DNA from: Acetobacter persici JCM 25330
GTDB taxonomy: Bacteria; Pseudomonadota; Alphaproteobacteria; Acetobacterales; Acetobacteraceae
Assembly: GCF_000613905.1 (NCBI RefSeq)
Contig: NZ_BAJW01000034.1
Coordinates: 1-34,797, forward strand
Direction: 5' to 3'
Length of the DNA stretch: 34,797 bases
The notes under the pieces are model-generated. The model was given only the letters and a program-made list of their open reading frames with translations, ran no database searches and had not been told where the DNA came from. Every line of letters starts with the position of its first letter. Position 1 is the first letter of the stretch. The translations under genes were made by a program, and so were the position numbers. Of the stretch, positions 18,477-27,464 are shown in pieces.

Positions 18477-19742
18477 TCAGGAGGCTTGCATGAGCCTGTT
18501 CACCACACCGATGAAACCCTGAATTGTCTGCGTGTCATCAAAATCTTCTGCTGAGAGAGAGGTCTTAAAATGCTCTTCCACAGCCATAATAATATTAACG
18601 TGCTTCAGAGAGTCCCACCCAGAAATCTCAGCGGGGAACTGCACGCTGTCCAGTGAAAGGTTCGGAACATTGATTTGCTGGGAAACAAGTCTCGACAACA
18701 CATGTACAGCATCGTCCTGTTCTGACTGACAATCCTGAGGAAGAGCATTGATGTTCTGGCTTGCGACTGCGCCTGAAAAGCTATCAAGCTCCGGATACAT
18801 CTGAAGGGTGTTTTTCAGAAGCTCAAGCCAGTCCGCGTCTTCGCTCCAATGCCCTTTCCAGTGCTCGTTCGGCTTTTTGATGTATCCACACCACAAATCC
18901 GCGTCCAGCTTCTCTATTGTTCCTGGCGGATGGTCCTGGTCTGCGTTCTGGACCCATAAGAGCTTGTTGGGACCATAATTTTTCAAAATATCCAGAAGCT
19001 TTTTTATATTCACGAGAGAAGATGGAACACCGCTTTTCCATATCCAGACCTTGCGGCCAAGCTCCAGTTCTCTGAGGAACTGGCTTTTCATAAATTCAAT
19101 AACGACTGAAAAATCAGGTATTTTTTGACTAATCGTTTCTTTAGGAAAATTCTTTACGAGCAGACCGGTATGCGTGGACCATTTATACATTTTATGTCGT
19201 ATCCGCCATTCAGGATCGACATTGTTCCACTCCTCTTCTGGAAGAAACATGTCCAGAAAATCCGGCTTTTCCAGTTGATGAAGGCGATATTTAAGCAACA
19301 TCATTAAATGGGGCAGACGGTCTGCACTATTTTCCGACGCCGCTGAGAAGCGCAGAAGATGAGGGTGCAAAATACCCGCGCGTTGCTGCACCAGTCCAAA
19401 CTCACAATCTTCCCCAAGGCTTTCAAAATTACTAAAAACCCGCAGACGTTCTGATAGTTTTTTGGGTGCCGCGGCAGAAGATGTTTCTGGCGCCTGAGAG
19501 GCTTTTGTCACCAGATCATCAATCGTCACCACATCGTCCAGAAGTGTATCTGGCAGTTTGTGCAAGAGCTTTTTTTGTAATGCGACAACGGTGGAGACAG
19601 TCATGTTGTTGCCCCACCCGACAATGTCCGTAAATTTCAGATCAGAGTTCCACAAGGGGATGGAATGCCCCAATGTTTCTTCCATGATGTCCTTTACGCA
19701 TGACATCATGGAGCTTTTATCCATTTCAATTTTATGCAGCAT
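18477..19742 (-). CDS. Dual acyl/peptidyl-carrier-domain protein with central domain of unknown function
   Basis: 421 residues in three parts. Residues about 7-82 form an acyl-carrier-like helical domain whose phosphopantetheine site is degenerate (GWGNNM at 42-47 in place of GWDSL). After an Ala/Ser/Pro linker, 98-330 is a domain I cannot name; its start ESLGEDCEFGLVQQ (Cys113) and KLLWVQNADQDHPPGTIE recall uncharacterised alphaproteobacterial proteins and, distantly, DUF1796-type SLGxxC proteins. About 335-421 is an intact carrier domain with SGWDSLKHVN (Ser378). I infer that the adenylating enzyme two bases upstream loads this serine arm. The ATG at 19742 is chosen for its ribosome site; a TTG at 19748 would instead overlap the upstream stop. 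Base composition is AT-rich. Confidence 0.75.
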   Translation of the reverse strand: MLHKIEMDKSSMMSCVKDIMEETLGHSIPLWNSDLKFTDIVGWGNNMTVSTVVALQKKLLHKLPDTLLDDVVTIDDLVTKASQAPETSSAAAPKKLSERLRVFSNFESLGEDCEFGLVQQRAGILHPHLLRFSAASENSADRLPHLMMLLKYRLHQLEKPDFLDMFLPEEEWNNVDPEWRIRHKMYKWSTHTGLLVKNFPKETISQKIPDFSVVIEFMKSQFLRELELGRKVWIWKSGVPSSLVNIKKLLDILKNYGPNKLLWVQNADQDHPPGTIEKLDADLWCGYIKKPNEHWKGHWSEDADWLELLKNTLQMYPELDSFSGAVASQNINALPQDCQSEQDDAVHVLSRLVSQQINVPNLSLDSVQFPAEISGWDSLKHVNIIMAVEEHFKTSLSAEDFDDTQTIQGFIGVVNRLMQAS

Positions 19743-19744
19743 CT

Positions 19745-21229
19745 TCAAATTCTCCCTTCAATTGCCGTTTCTATTTTTTTTCGATCTACTTTGCCGTTTT
19801 CATTTCTCGGAAAAACATCAATATTGATGATGATATCCGGGATTGCATAAGGCTCCAGAGACTTAGAAAGCTCTTTTCTGATAAAAGACACGTCAGGATT
19901 CTGAGATGTCTCGATAACAACAACAATTTTTTGCTGCATATAGAGAACGCAGGATTTATCGTAGCCAATAGCACCAAGGGCTCCATAAATCTCTTCTATC
20001 TCTATCCTGTAGCCTTTATGCTTGATCTGGAAATCAAAGCGCTCAGCAAAATATATTTTACCGTTAATTCTGATACCGCGATCCCCGGTGAAATACCCCA
20101 GAACCGGCCCCTTATCCGTTTGCACGTCTCGGAAGGCCGCCTGTGTGGCCTCCGGATTACCCAGATATCCATCAGCCAGTTGTGGGCCAGTGATCACAAT
20201 TTCTCCGTCGTCAGGACTTTCCCCAACCAGATACAGAGCCATGTCAGAAATTGGGTTTCCCAGGGTCACAGATGGAAAGCTGGTTTCCTGTAAGAGCGCA
20301 TCTGTAACTTTGATATGTGTCATAGAAACGGTTGTTTCTGTGGGGCCGTATGTATTGAAAATATCAGACGCTGGCAGCGTTTGTCTGAGCATACGCGCCT
20401 GACTGACCAGCAAAGCCTCACCACAAAAGACGAATTGTTTGAGTGTTTTCAGATTTTCGAAGGTCAGTTCATTAGATTGCTGCATCAGGGTGATGGTACT
20501 GGGGACAGAAATCCAAACGCTTATCTGTTTGGCGGCAATCATACGAGCTGGCCGCATCCGATCAAAAAATGTCTCTATGGGGCAAAGAGCGGCACCGGCA
20601 CACAGCCCCCCGTAAATCTCCATAACACTCAGGTCAAAAGCAATATTGGCATACTGGCTGACCCGGTCCTGAGGCGTGATGAACAAGCACTCAGACATCC
20701 ACCCGACATAATGGTCCAGTGCCAGCCGCCCTATCACGACACCTTTGGGCAACCCGGTCGAACCGGATGTAAAAATAACATAAGCAGGCCGACTGGACGG
20801 CAGGATACGGATTTCTGTGTCTTTATACGTTTCAACAGAATTCTGTATGGTTTCTATAGAAAGAGTTTCACAAACAGAACTCTCTCCGCACAACGCCTCT
20901 ATTTCTTGCTGACTTCCTATAATGACATCAGGTTTGAAAATCTCGACTATTCTCCGCTTTTTTTCCAAAGATGAGAGAAGGTTGAGCGGAGCATACGTGG
21001 CATCACTCGCAAGGGATGCAAACATAGCGGCATACGCATATTCGCCTGCGGGGGCAGCAATAAGTATTTTCCTAAAATTGTTTTTTGTAAAAACTGCTGC
21101 AAACGCCTTCGTGATTTGAAGCAACTGAGAATAATTTATACTATTTTTTGCACGGTATACTGCCGTATTTTGCGGATATTCTTCGCAAATTGTGAGAAAT
21201 TTTCTCACTGTATCATTTTCTGACATCAT
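19745..21229 (-). CDS. DltA-like amino-acid adenylation enzyme (AMP-forming)
   Basis: A stand-alone adenylation domain of 494 residues that should activate an amino acid with ATP and load it on a carrier protein. Motifs: A3 FTSGSTGLPKG (153-163), FDLSVMEIYGG with Asp199 as the amino-group ligand, FVFCGEALL with Cys269, A5 NTYGPTETT (292-300), A7 TGDRG (381-385), ERFDFQIKHKGYR, and A10 NGKVDRKK with Lys480. The FCGE cysteine matches the residue that selects D-alanine in Bacillus DltA, so D-Ala or another small residue is the likely substrate (inference). No DltB or DltD is present. ATG 21229 or 21226 follows AGGA. It is AT-rich: 18 G+C in the 60 bases from 21061. The partner is the next gene. 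Confidence 0.82.
   Translation of the reverse strand: MMSENDTVRKFLTICEEYPQNTAVYRAKNSINYSQLLQITKAFAAVFTKNNFRKILIAAPAGEYAYAAMFASLASDATYAPLNLLSSLEKKRRIVEIFKPDVIIGSQQEIEALCGESSVCETLSIETIQNSVETYKDTEIRILPSSRPAYVIFTSGSTGLPKGVVIGRLALDHYVGWMSECLFITPQDRVSQYANIAFDLSVMEIYGGLCAGAALCPIETFFDRMRPARMIAAKQISVWISVPSTITLMQQSNELTFENLKTLKQFVFCGEALLVSQARMLRQTLPASDIFNTYGPTETTVSMTHIKVTDALLQETSFPSVTLGNPISDMALYLVGESPDDGEIVITGPQLADGYLGNPEATQAAFRDVQTDKGPVLGYFTGDRGIRINGKIYFAERFDFQIKHKGYRIEIEEIYGALGAIGYDKSCVLYMQQKIVVVIETSQNPDVSFIRKELSKSLEPYAIPDIIINIDVFPRNENGKVDRKKIETAIEGRI
19751..19758 (-). promoter_or_regulatory. Ribosome binding site that fixes the carrier-protein start
   Basis: AAGGGAGA on the minus strand, eight bases before ATG 19742 and inside the end of the adenylation gene. 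It is only two bases from the TTG at 19748, which argues against that start. Confidence 0.6.
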
Positions 21230-21276
21230 TTATGTCCTGAATTTTTATGTCATAGAAAATTGAGTAATCACAATTC

Positions 21277-21289
21277 TCTATCCAATAGA
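21277..21289. promoter_or_regulatory. Short palindrome upstream of the adenylation gene
   Basis: TCTAT-CCA-ATAGA, perfect 5-base arms, about 50 bases before the start at 21229. It could be a repressor site; by length it could also arise by chance in AT-rich DNA. Confidence 0.25.
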
Positions 21290-21312
21290 CATGTGTAATT
21301 TTTGAGTATTTA

Positions 21313-21344
21313 CCGGTAAAATCTCATTTATAAGATTTTATCGG
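21313..21344. promoter_or_regulatory. Long inverted repeat in the cassette leader
   Basis: CCGGTAAAATCT (21313-21324) and AGATTTTATCGG (21333-21344) pair at 11 of 12 positions around eight bases. It lies between the fusA terminator and the adenylation gene, so it is a candidate operator or leader hairpin of the cassette. Confidence 0.4.
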
Positions 21345-21376
21345 ATATCGCGAGGCAATTTAGATCTGGTAGCGAA

Positions 21377-21420
21377 GATACAAAAAAAGCCACCTCAAGA
21401 TGAGGAGGCTTTTCTGTATC
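21377..21420 (-). terminator. Rho-independent terminator of fusA
   Basis: On the minus strand AAAAGCCTCCTCA and TGAGGTGGCTTTT pair around three bases with one mismatch, followed by a run of T. The stem can extend to GATAC/GTATC at 21377 and 21420. It lies 25 bases after the fusA stop. Confidence 0.9.
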
Positions 21421-21445
21421 CGTAGATAATCCCGGAGAGGATGGC

Positions 21446-23533
21446 TTATTTGGACTGAGCCATGATCTCTTCTGCCACGTTGCGCGGCACGGGGTCATAG
21501 TGATGGAACTGCATGGTGAAGGATGCGCGGCCCTTCGTCATGGAACGCAGGTGAGAAATATAACCGAACATTTCCTTCAGCGGCACATGAGAGCGAACCA
21601 TAACCGTGGAACCGGAGGTTTCCTGGCTCTGGATCATGCCACGACGACGGTTGATATCACCCACAACGTCACCAACGTGATCGTTCGGGGTGGTCACTTC
21701 CACGTCCATGATCGGCTCAAGAATAACCGGACCAGCCTGTTTCATACCTTCACGGAAGCAAGCCTTAGCCGCGATTTCGAACGCCAGAGCGGACGAGTCA
21801 ACGTCATGGTACTTACCGTCAAGCAGCGTGAACTTGAAGTCCACTGTCGGGAAGCCTGCCAGCACGCCGGTAGAAGACTGCATGCGGATACCTTTTTCGA
21901 CCGCAGGAATATATTCCTTCGGCACGGTACCGCCAACAACCTTGTTTTCAAAGTGAATGCCATCGTTCCGCTCAACCGGCTCGAAAGCAATTTTCACTTC
22001 AGCGAACTGACCGGAACCACCAGACTGCTTTTTATGCGTGTAGGTTTCCGTGTGCGGCTTGGAGATGGTTTCACGATACGCCACCTGCGGTGCGCCGACG
22101 TTTGCATCCACACCATATTCACGACGCAGACGGTCGATGATGATGTCGAGGTGCAGTTCGCCCATGCCGGACAGAATGGTCTGACCCGTTTCCTGATCCG
22201 TCTTAAGTTGCAGGGAAGGATCTTCACTGGCCAGCTTCTGCAGCGCCAGCGTCATTTTTTCCACGCCGTCTTTGGTTTTCGGCTCAACAGAGATGTCGAT
22301 AACCGGAATCGGGAAGCTCATACGTTCCAGAACAACCGGATCGGCCGCATCAGCAAGCGTATCACCCGTCTGAGAGTCTTTCAGACCCACGAACGCAGCA
22401 ATATCACCAGCATGAACTTCCGTCAGTTCTTCACGCTTGTCAGCATGCATCTGGTAAATACGGCCGATACGTTCCTTGTGGCCCTTCGTGGTGTTCAGAA
22501 CCGTATCACCGGTCTTCAGCACGCCACGGTAGACGCGAACGAAGGTCAGCGTGCCGTATTTGTCGTTGATGATTTTGAAAGCGAGGCCAGCAAACTTACC
22601 GTCCGGATCAACCGGGATGATCGGCTGAGCGGCTTCATCGTCTTCTTCACCTTCCGGCGGAGCGCAACGGATGCCTTCAACGTCATTCGGAGCCGGCAGG
22701 TAATCGATCACGGCGTCGAGCAGCGGCTGAACGCCTTTGTTCTTGAACGCCGTGCCACACAGAACCGGGCGGAACTCACCGGAGATGGTGCCCTTCTTGA
22801 TGCAGCGCTTCAGCGTTTCAATAGAGACTTCGCCGTTTTCGAAATACTCTTCCATTGCCTTGTCATCGACAGCCAGAGCGGTGTCGAGCAGGTTCTGGCG
22901 GGCTTCAGCAGCCTTTTCTTTCAGATCGGCCGGAATTTCTTCATCGTGGAACTTCGCGCCCAGCTCACCGCCTTCCCAGACGATTGCTTTCATCTCGATC
23001 AGATCAACGACGCCCAGGAACTGATCTTCAGCGCCAATCGGCAGCTGCAGCGGGATCGCGACGATATCCAGCTTTTCCTTCAGCGTGTCGAATGCACGGT
23101 AGAAGTTCGCGCCGGTACGGTCGAGCTTGTTGATGAAGATGATGCGCGGAACCTTGTAGCGGTCAGCCAGACGCCAGTTGGTTTCAGACTGCGGCTGAAC
23201 ACCGGCCACACCTTCAATGATGAAGACAGCGCCATCGAGCACGCGCAGAGAACGGTTCACTTCGATGTTGAAGTCGATGTGTCCGGGGGTGTCGATGATG
23301 TTGATGCGGTGGTCGTTCCACTCACAGGTCACAGCAGCGGAAGTAATGGTAATACCGCGCTCACGTTCCTGCGCCATGTAGTCGGTCGTGGTGTTACCGT
23401 CGTGCACTTCACCAATTTTGTGAGACACACCGGTGTAGTACAGAATACGCTCGGTCGTGGTTGTCTTGCCCGCGTCGATATGCGCGGTGATCCCGATATT
23501 ACGGATCTTCGAAAGGTCGGATTTGGCGGACAC
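21446..23533 (-). CDS. fusA: Elongation factor G
   Basis: The translational GTPase that moves tRNA and mRNA after peptide transfer; 695 residues, full length. G1 is [10 protein letters not shown]2 lies in ERGITIT, G3 is DTPGHID and G4 is NKLD. Domain IV and the C-terminal [13 protein letters not shown] follow. The start is GTG at 23533 with GGAGG five bases upstream. It does not sit in a str operon here (no rpsL, rpsG or tuf next to it) and is closed by its own strong terminator, so it is a single-gene unit. Whether a second EF-G exists elsewhere cannot be told. The long open frame on the opposite strand is a coding shadow. Confidence 0.95.
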   Translation of the reverse strand: MSAKSDLSKIRNIGITAHIDAGKTTTTERILYYTGVSHKIGEVHDGNTTTDYMAQERERGITITSAAVTCEWNDHRINIIDTPGHIDFNIEVNRSLRVLDGAVFIIEGVAGVQPQSETNWRLADRYKVPRIIFINKLDRTGANFYRAFDTLKEKLDIVAIPLQLPIGAEDQFLGVVDLIEMKAIVWEGGELGAKFHDEEIPADLKEKAAEARQNLLDTALAVDDKAMEEYFENGEVSIETLKRCIKKGTISGEFRPVLCGTAFKNKGVQPLLDAVIDYLPAPNDVEGIRCAPPEGEEDDEAAQPIIPVDPDGKFAGLAFKIINDKYGTLTFVRVYRGVLKTGDTVLNTTKGHKERIGRIYQMHADKREELTEVHAGDIAAFVGLKDSQTGDTLADAADPVVLERMSFPIPVIDISVEPKTKDGVEKMTLALQKLASEDPSLQLKTDQETGQTILSGMGELHLDIIIDRLRREYGVDANVGAPQVAYRETISKPHTETYTHKKQSGGSGQFAEVKIAFEPVERNDGIHFENKVVGGTVPKEYIPAVEKGIRMQSSTGVLAGFPTVDFKFTLLDGKYHDVDSSALAFEIAAKACFREGMKQAGPVILEPIMDVEVTTPNDHVGDVVGDINRRRGMIQSQETSGSTVMVRSHVPLKEMFGYISHLRSMTKGRASFTMQFHHYDPVPRNVAEEIMAQSK

Positions 23534-23659
23534 GAAAACCTCCAGAAAACAGGTCAGGCGCGACAGGGAACCCTTCGCGCCTGTGGCTACCGAACACCGT
23601 GCTGATCCCAGTTTTGTTTCAGGAAGCCCGGCTGCCGGAAACCGGCCGATAGACGAAAA

Positions 23660-23682
23660 GTGCCTGACACCCTGCCAGGCAC
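23660..23682 (-). terminator. Rho-independent terminator downstream of rpmB (second of two)
   Basis: GTGCCTG and CAGGCAC pair perfectly around nine bases; on the minus strand TTTT (23659-23656) follows at once. It ends rpmB transcription ahead of fusA. Confidence 0.7.
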
Positions 23683-23694
23683 CTGCACAGAAAA

Positions 23695-23724
23695 TCCGGA
23701 CCGTCAGATTTTGACTGGCCCGGA
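23695..23724 (-). terminator. Hairpin terminator downstream of rpmB (first of two)
   Basis: TCCGGACCGTCA and TGACTGGCCCGGA pair with a small bulge around GATTT; on the minus strand GATTTTC follows. It stands 26 bases after the rpmB stop. Confidence 0.55.
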
Positions 23725-23750
23725 CCCACTGCGGTTAGGAAACCCCTGAA

Positions 23751-24056
23751 TCAGGCGCCAGCGGCAGCCTGTTTTTTAGCCTGAGCGCGCAGCACGCGGC
23801 GCTTCACGGCCTGAGCTTCTTCCGGCAGCTTGCGGTTAGGCGTGCTGATCAGGAAGGAGTCCAGACCACCATTATGTTCAATGGTGCGGAGGCCACGGGT
23901 GCTGACGCGCATATGCACGGCGGCGCCCAGGATGTCGGACATCAGGGATGCTTCCTGCAGGTTGGGCAGGAAACGGCGACGGCTTTTGTTGTTGGCGTGA
24001 CTGACGTTGTTTCCGGTCAGAACGCCTTTGCCGGTAATCTGGCAGCGACGGGACAT
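23751..24056 (-). CDS. rpmB: 50S ribosomal protein L28
   Basis: A 101-residue large-subunit protein. It begins [20 protein letters not shown] followed by [14 protein letters not shown], the standard L28 start, and continues with [19 protein letters not shown]. The long alphaproteobacterial basic tail ends KKQAAAGA. The ATG at 24056 is preceded by AAGGATGAG; an earlier in-frame start at 24116 would add 20 non-family residues. Two hairpins follow, separating it from fusA. Confidence 0.96.
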   Translation of the reverse strand: MSRRCQITGKGVLTGNNVSHANNKSRRRFLPNLQEASLMSDILGAAVHMRVSTRGLRTIEHNGGLDSFLISTPNRKLPEEAQAVKRRVLRAQAKKQAAAGA

Positions 24057-24171
24057 TGTCTCATCCTTGTCTTTAGGTATCAAACAGAGGGCCGAGACAA
24101 TTTGCCCGGCGACCACATTCAGGATTGGCGCGGCTTATGGCTGAGCAAGCGCCTTCCGTCAAGGGTTGACC

Positions 24172-24474
24172 TCAGGCTTTCTCACTTTCCGGAGCAGTCT
24201 GTGCCTGTGTTGCGGCATGAATCTCGCCTGTACGCACGCTGTGCGCGGCAGAGTCGAGAATATGCAGGATGGTGTCTTTATCCATGCTCCGGGCCAGCAG
24301 CCCCAGAGAACCGCCCAGCAGGGCAGAGGCAATTGCCAGCGGCGGGTGATTCTCTTTAAGCAGGTGCTCCATCGCACTTTCGACCACCATGGCGCAGCGG
24401 GCCAGATCGTCCGGCACACCCGGCATTGCGTCTGATGTGGGCTCTGCGGGTGTATGTCCTGCTGTATCCGTCAT
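24172..24474 (-). CDS. Small conserved-looking protein of unknown function
   Basis: 100 residues that I do not recognise. A polar N-terminal tail (1-25) is followed by a mostly helical region with a mildly hydrophobic stretch (IASALLGGSLGLLARS, about 49-64). It has one Cys (ARCAMVVESA) and no signal peptide or catalytic motif. GAGGAAT stands about eight bases before the ATG at 24474, and base use matches the neighbours, so it is probably real. It lies between the ABC exporter gene and rpmB on the same strand, 93 bases after the exporter. Confidence 0.6.
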   Translation of the reverse strand: MTDTAGHTPAEPTSDAMPGVPDDLARCAMVVESAMEHLLKENHPPLAIASALLGGSLGLLARSMDKDTILHILDSAAHSVRTGEIHAATQAQTAPESEKA

Positions 24475-24567
24475 AATAATTCCTCTTCTTTCCTTGTCTC
24501 AGACACCGGCCCGCAGGCCAGTGCTTTATGCGATTCGCCAGAGATGACCGCCCGGACGCTCCTGCCG

Positions 24568-26394
24568 TTACCCGGCAAGACGTTCTGCCACGCTTTCTGC
24601 CCCCTGCGCCGCCCACATGGCGGCATACTGCCCACCAGAAGCCAGCAGAGCCTCATGCGTGCCACGTTCGATCACACGCCCCTGCCCCATCACCAGAATT
24701 TCGTCCGCGTCCACAATGGTGGACAGACGGTGCGCAATGACCAGCGTGGTGCGGGAGGCAGAAACGGCTTTCAGAGCCGCCTGAATCTCCTGTTCCGTAT
24801 GTGTGTCCAACGCACTTGTAGCCTCGTCAAGCACAAGAACACGGGGGTCTTTCAAAAGTGTTCGCGCAATGGCCACACGCTGCTTTTCCCCGCCTGAAAG
24901 CTTCAGCCCGCGTTCCCCCACCTGTGTCTGGTAGCCATCCGGCAGAGACATGATGAAGTCATGGATCTGCGCCTGTCGCGCCGCCTGCTCCATCTCCGCC
25001 GGGGTGGCTCCCAGACGCCCGTAGGCGATGTTGTAGCCTATCGTCTCGTTAAACAGCACGGTATCCTGCGGCACCACGCCTATGGCCGCCCGCAGGTCCT
25101 CCTGCCGGTAAGCGCGCACATCATGCCCGTCCACCAGCACCGCGCCGGACCAGACATCATAAAACCGGAACAGCAGGCGGCTGATGGTGGATTTACCAGC
25201 CCCCGTTGAGCCGACAATGGCGATCTTCTGGCCGGGTGCCGCCACAAAACTCACCCCATGCAGAATTTCACGCTCGGGCCCGTATCCAAACCGGACGTCC
25301 CGAAACACCACTTCCGCCGGAGCAGAATCCGCAAGCCGCGTGGCGATTGGCAGCGGGTTTTCCGGGTCCGCCACCTCCACATGTTCTTCAACCAGCCCGA
25401 ACATCTGCTCCAGATCCACCATGGCCGTGCGAATGGCGGAATAGACAGACCCCAGAAAATTAAGCGGCCCGTAAAGCTGAAGCAGGTAGGTGTTGATCAT
25501 GACGAACTGACCAACGCTGATCCGCCCGGCCTCAACATCCCGCCCGGCCAGCAACATGATGAGTGTGAGCGCCACGGCAATAATCGCCGCCTGCCCGAAG
25601 TTGAGCAATCCGAGGGAATACTGTGTTTTCCGTGCAGCCTGCTCATACCGGGCTTGTGCCGCATCATAGCGGGTCGCCTCATGCGCCTCGTTGCCGAAAT
25701 ATTTGACGGTCTCATAATTCAGCAGGCTATCCAGAGCCTTGCCGCTGGCCTCGGTATTGCTCTCATTCATCCGCCGCCGGATGCCCAGCCGCCATGAGGT
25801 GAACAGGACCGTAAAGCCGATATAGGCCGCAATCATCAGCACCATCAGGCTGACATAGCGCCAGTCAAACACCCGCCAGATCACCACCACAACCAGCAGA
25901 GCCTGCAAAATGGTGGGAGAGATGGACATGCCCATCCGCAGCAGGGTTTCCACCCCCTCCGTGCCACGCTCAATGGCGCGGGTCACCCCCCCTGTCCTGC
26001 GGTCCAGATGGAAGCGTAAGGAGAGTTTGTGCATATGCTGGAAACTGCGGAAGGCCGCCTGCCGCGCCACCCGGAACCGCACAGGCGCAAACAGGGAATC
26101 CCGCAAATTTGTCAGCGCGGCGGATACAAGCCTGACCAGCCCATACCCCAGAATGAGCGCAAACGGCGCCATGGCAAGGCTGCCGGGATGGGAGAGACGG
26201 TCCACCACGCGGCTGTAAGCCATTGGCACGGCCAGCGTGGCAAGCTCTCCGCCCACCAGCACAAACAGCACAAGCACAACACGCCACCTCAGCCCGCTGT
26301 TTTCACGCGGCCAGAGATACGGAAGAAGACGGGCAAGAGTGACTGAGGCAGGCTGTTTCAGCGCCCCGGACGGAGAACGATTACGTGGTGACAT
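24568..26394 (-). CDS. ABC exporter of the Atm1/HMT heavy-metal type (fused permease-ATPase)
   Basis: A 608-residue half transporter: six membrane helices in about 35-330, then the nucleotide-binding domain. Walker A is GSTGAGKST, the signature LSGGEKQRVAIAR and Walker B VLVLDEATSALD, followed by the H-loop IAHRLSTI. The intracellular stretch NESNTEASGKALDSLLNYET and VKYFGNEAHEA is typical of Atm1/ABCB7 proteins, which export glutathione-linked sulfur or metal compounds and support Fe-S and metal balance. It works as a homodimer in the inner membrane. It is divergent from the Nudix gene at 26522. Substrate is inferred from family only. Confidence 0.9.
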   Translation of the reverse strand: MSPRNRSPSGALKQPASVTLARLLPYLWPRENSGLRWRVVLVLFVLVGGELATLAVPMAYSRVVDRLSHPGSLAMAPFALILGYGLVRLVSAALTNLRDSLFAPVRFRVARQAAFRSFQHMHKLSLRFHLDRRTGGVTRAIERGTEGVETLLRMGMSISPTILQALLVVVVIWRVFDWRYVSLMVLMIAAYIGFTVLFTSWRLGIRRRMNESNTEASGKALDSLLNYETVKYFGNEAHEATRYDAAQARYEQAARKTQYSLGLLNFGQAAIIAVALTLIMLLAGRDVEAGRISVGQFVMINTYLLQLYGPLNFLGSVYSAIRTAMVDLEQMFGLVEEHVEVADPENPLPIATRLADSAPAEVVFRDVRFGYGPEREILHGVSFVAAPGQKIAIVGSTGAGKSTISRLLFRFYDVWSGAVLVDGHDVRAYRQEDLRAAIGVVPQDTVLFNETIGYNIAYGRLGATPAEMEQAARQAQIHDFIMSLPDGYQTQVGERGLKLSGGEKQRVAIARTLLKDPRVLVLDEATSALDTHTEQEIQAALKAVSASRTTLVIAHRLSTIVDADEILVMGQGRVIERGTHEALLASGGQYAAMWAAQGAESVAERLAG

Positions 26395-26521
26395 ACCCCC
26401 GCATGTGGCACGCCTCCATAATTTTGCAACCCCGCCGCACCTTGCCTCGCTCCGGTATCCGCCGGATAAACACAGACGCCTTGCGCGTTTATGGTCTCAT
26501 TCAAGCACGACAGGATTTCCG

Positions 26522-27420
26522 ATGCCTTCGGACGATACCGCCTTTCTTCGTCACCTCAGGCACTGCAACACCGCCGTCGTGCCCGGTGCGCGCTTCCCGT
26601 TTTCTCTGGACGGCAGGCCCGCGGGATGGATCACCCCGGACCTGACGGAGACTCTGGAACAGCGTGGCCTCGGCTCCCGCACGCAGGGCTTTAACCTGCC
26701 TGACCCGGCTGATCTGGAAGCACTGGGGGAAGATCTGGCGCGGAGCGGTATTTATCGCTCTCATCACGAACTGTTTGACGTCATGCCGGATGTGGACCAG
26801 CCCGTGCTGGCCCGGATTGACCGTGGCGCTCTGCCCCTGTTCGGCTGGTGGCCGCCGGGGTGCATCTGAACGGTCTGGTGCGCAAGGCAGACGGATTATA
26901 TCTGTGGACAGGCCGCAGAGCTGCCAACAAACGGCTGGACCCCGGCAAACTGGACCATCTGGTGGCAGGCGGTGTACCCGCCGAGCACACGCCGTGGGAC
27001 GCGCTGTTGAAGGAAGCGGCGGAAGAAGCCAGTATTCAGGAAGACCTTGCCCGGCAGGCGCAGCAGGTCGGGCGTCTTGTCTACGCGCTGGACCGGCCCG
27101 AAGGGCTGCGGCGCGATATTCTGTATTGCTACGACCTGTTCCTGCCCGAAAGCTTTGAGCCAGTTGCCGCGGACGGGGAAGTAGAATCCTTCCACCTGAT
27201 GCCGCTGAGCGATGTTTACAAGCTGGTGCGGGATACGGACGAGTTCAAATTCAACGTTAATCTCGTGCTGATTGATCTCTTTCTCCGCAACGGGCTGATT
27301 GACCCGCACTCCGCAGAAGGCCGCCAGTTGCGGGAGGGGCTGAACAACGGCCTGTCTGCCGCCAGCCCCGGCCACACAATTTCTGGCCACCAGACGGCTA
27401 TGGCACCCGCAACACTCTGA
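26522..27420 (+). CDS. DUF4743 / Nudix hydrolase, reading frame broken once as given
   Basis: A two-domain protein, 299 residues after repair. Residues 1-110 match the DUF4743 region found before Nudix domains (LRHCNTAVVPGARFPF, SHHELFDVM). The Nudix fold follows: KADGLYLWTGRRA, KLDHLVAGGVPA, and the Nudix box core KEAAEEASI. Relatives in plants and yeast act on thiamine diphosphate derivatives or similar nucleotides; the substrate here is unknown. The frame breaks near 26845, where FG and VVAAGVHLNGLVR are in different frames; one added base gives exactly 300 codons. ATG 26522 has AGGA about six bases upstream. It converges on glnD. Confidence 0.85.
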
Positions 27421-27433
27421 GGCGGCGCAGGGC

Positions 27434-27464
27434 CCCGCATTCCGGCTTCAGGCTGAAATGCGGG
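27434..27464. terminator. Hairpin between Nudix gene and glnD
   Basis: CCCGCATT (27434-27441) pairs with AATGCGGG (27457-27464); the glnD stop codon is in the loop. It could stop transcripts from both converging genes, but no T tract is seen. Confidence 0.45.

Noticed and set aside
18260-21445. Transposon or integrative element around the AT-rich cassette
   Set aside because: No transposase, integrase, tRNA or flanking direct repeats were found; only composition suggests transfer.
21500-23605. 701-codon open frame on the + strand opposite fusA
   Set aside because: It mirrors fusA codon use, has no recognisable domain or ribosome site, and fusA is unambiguous.
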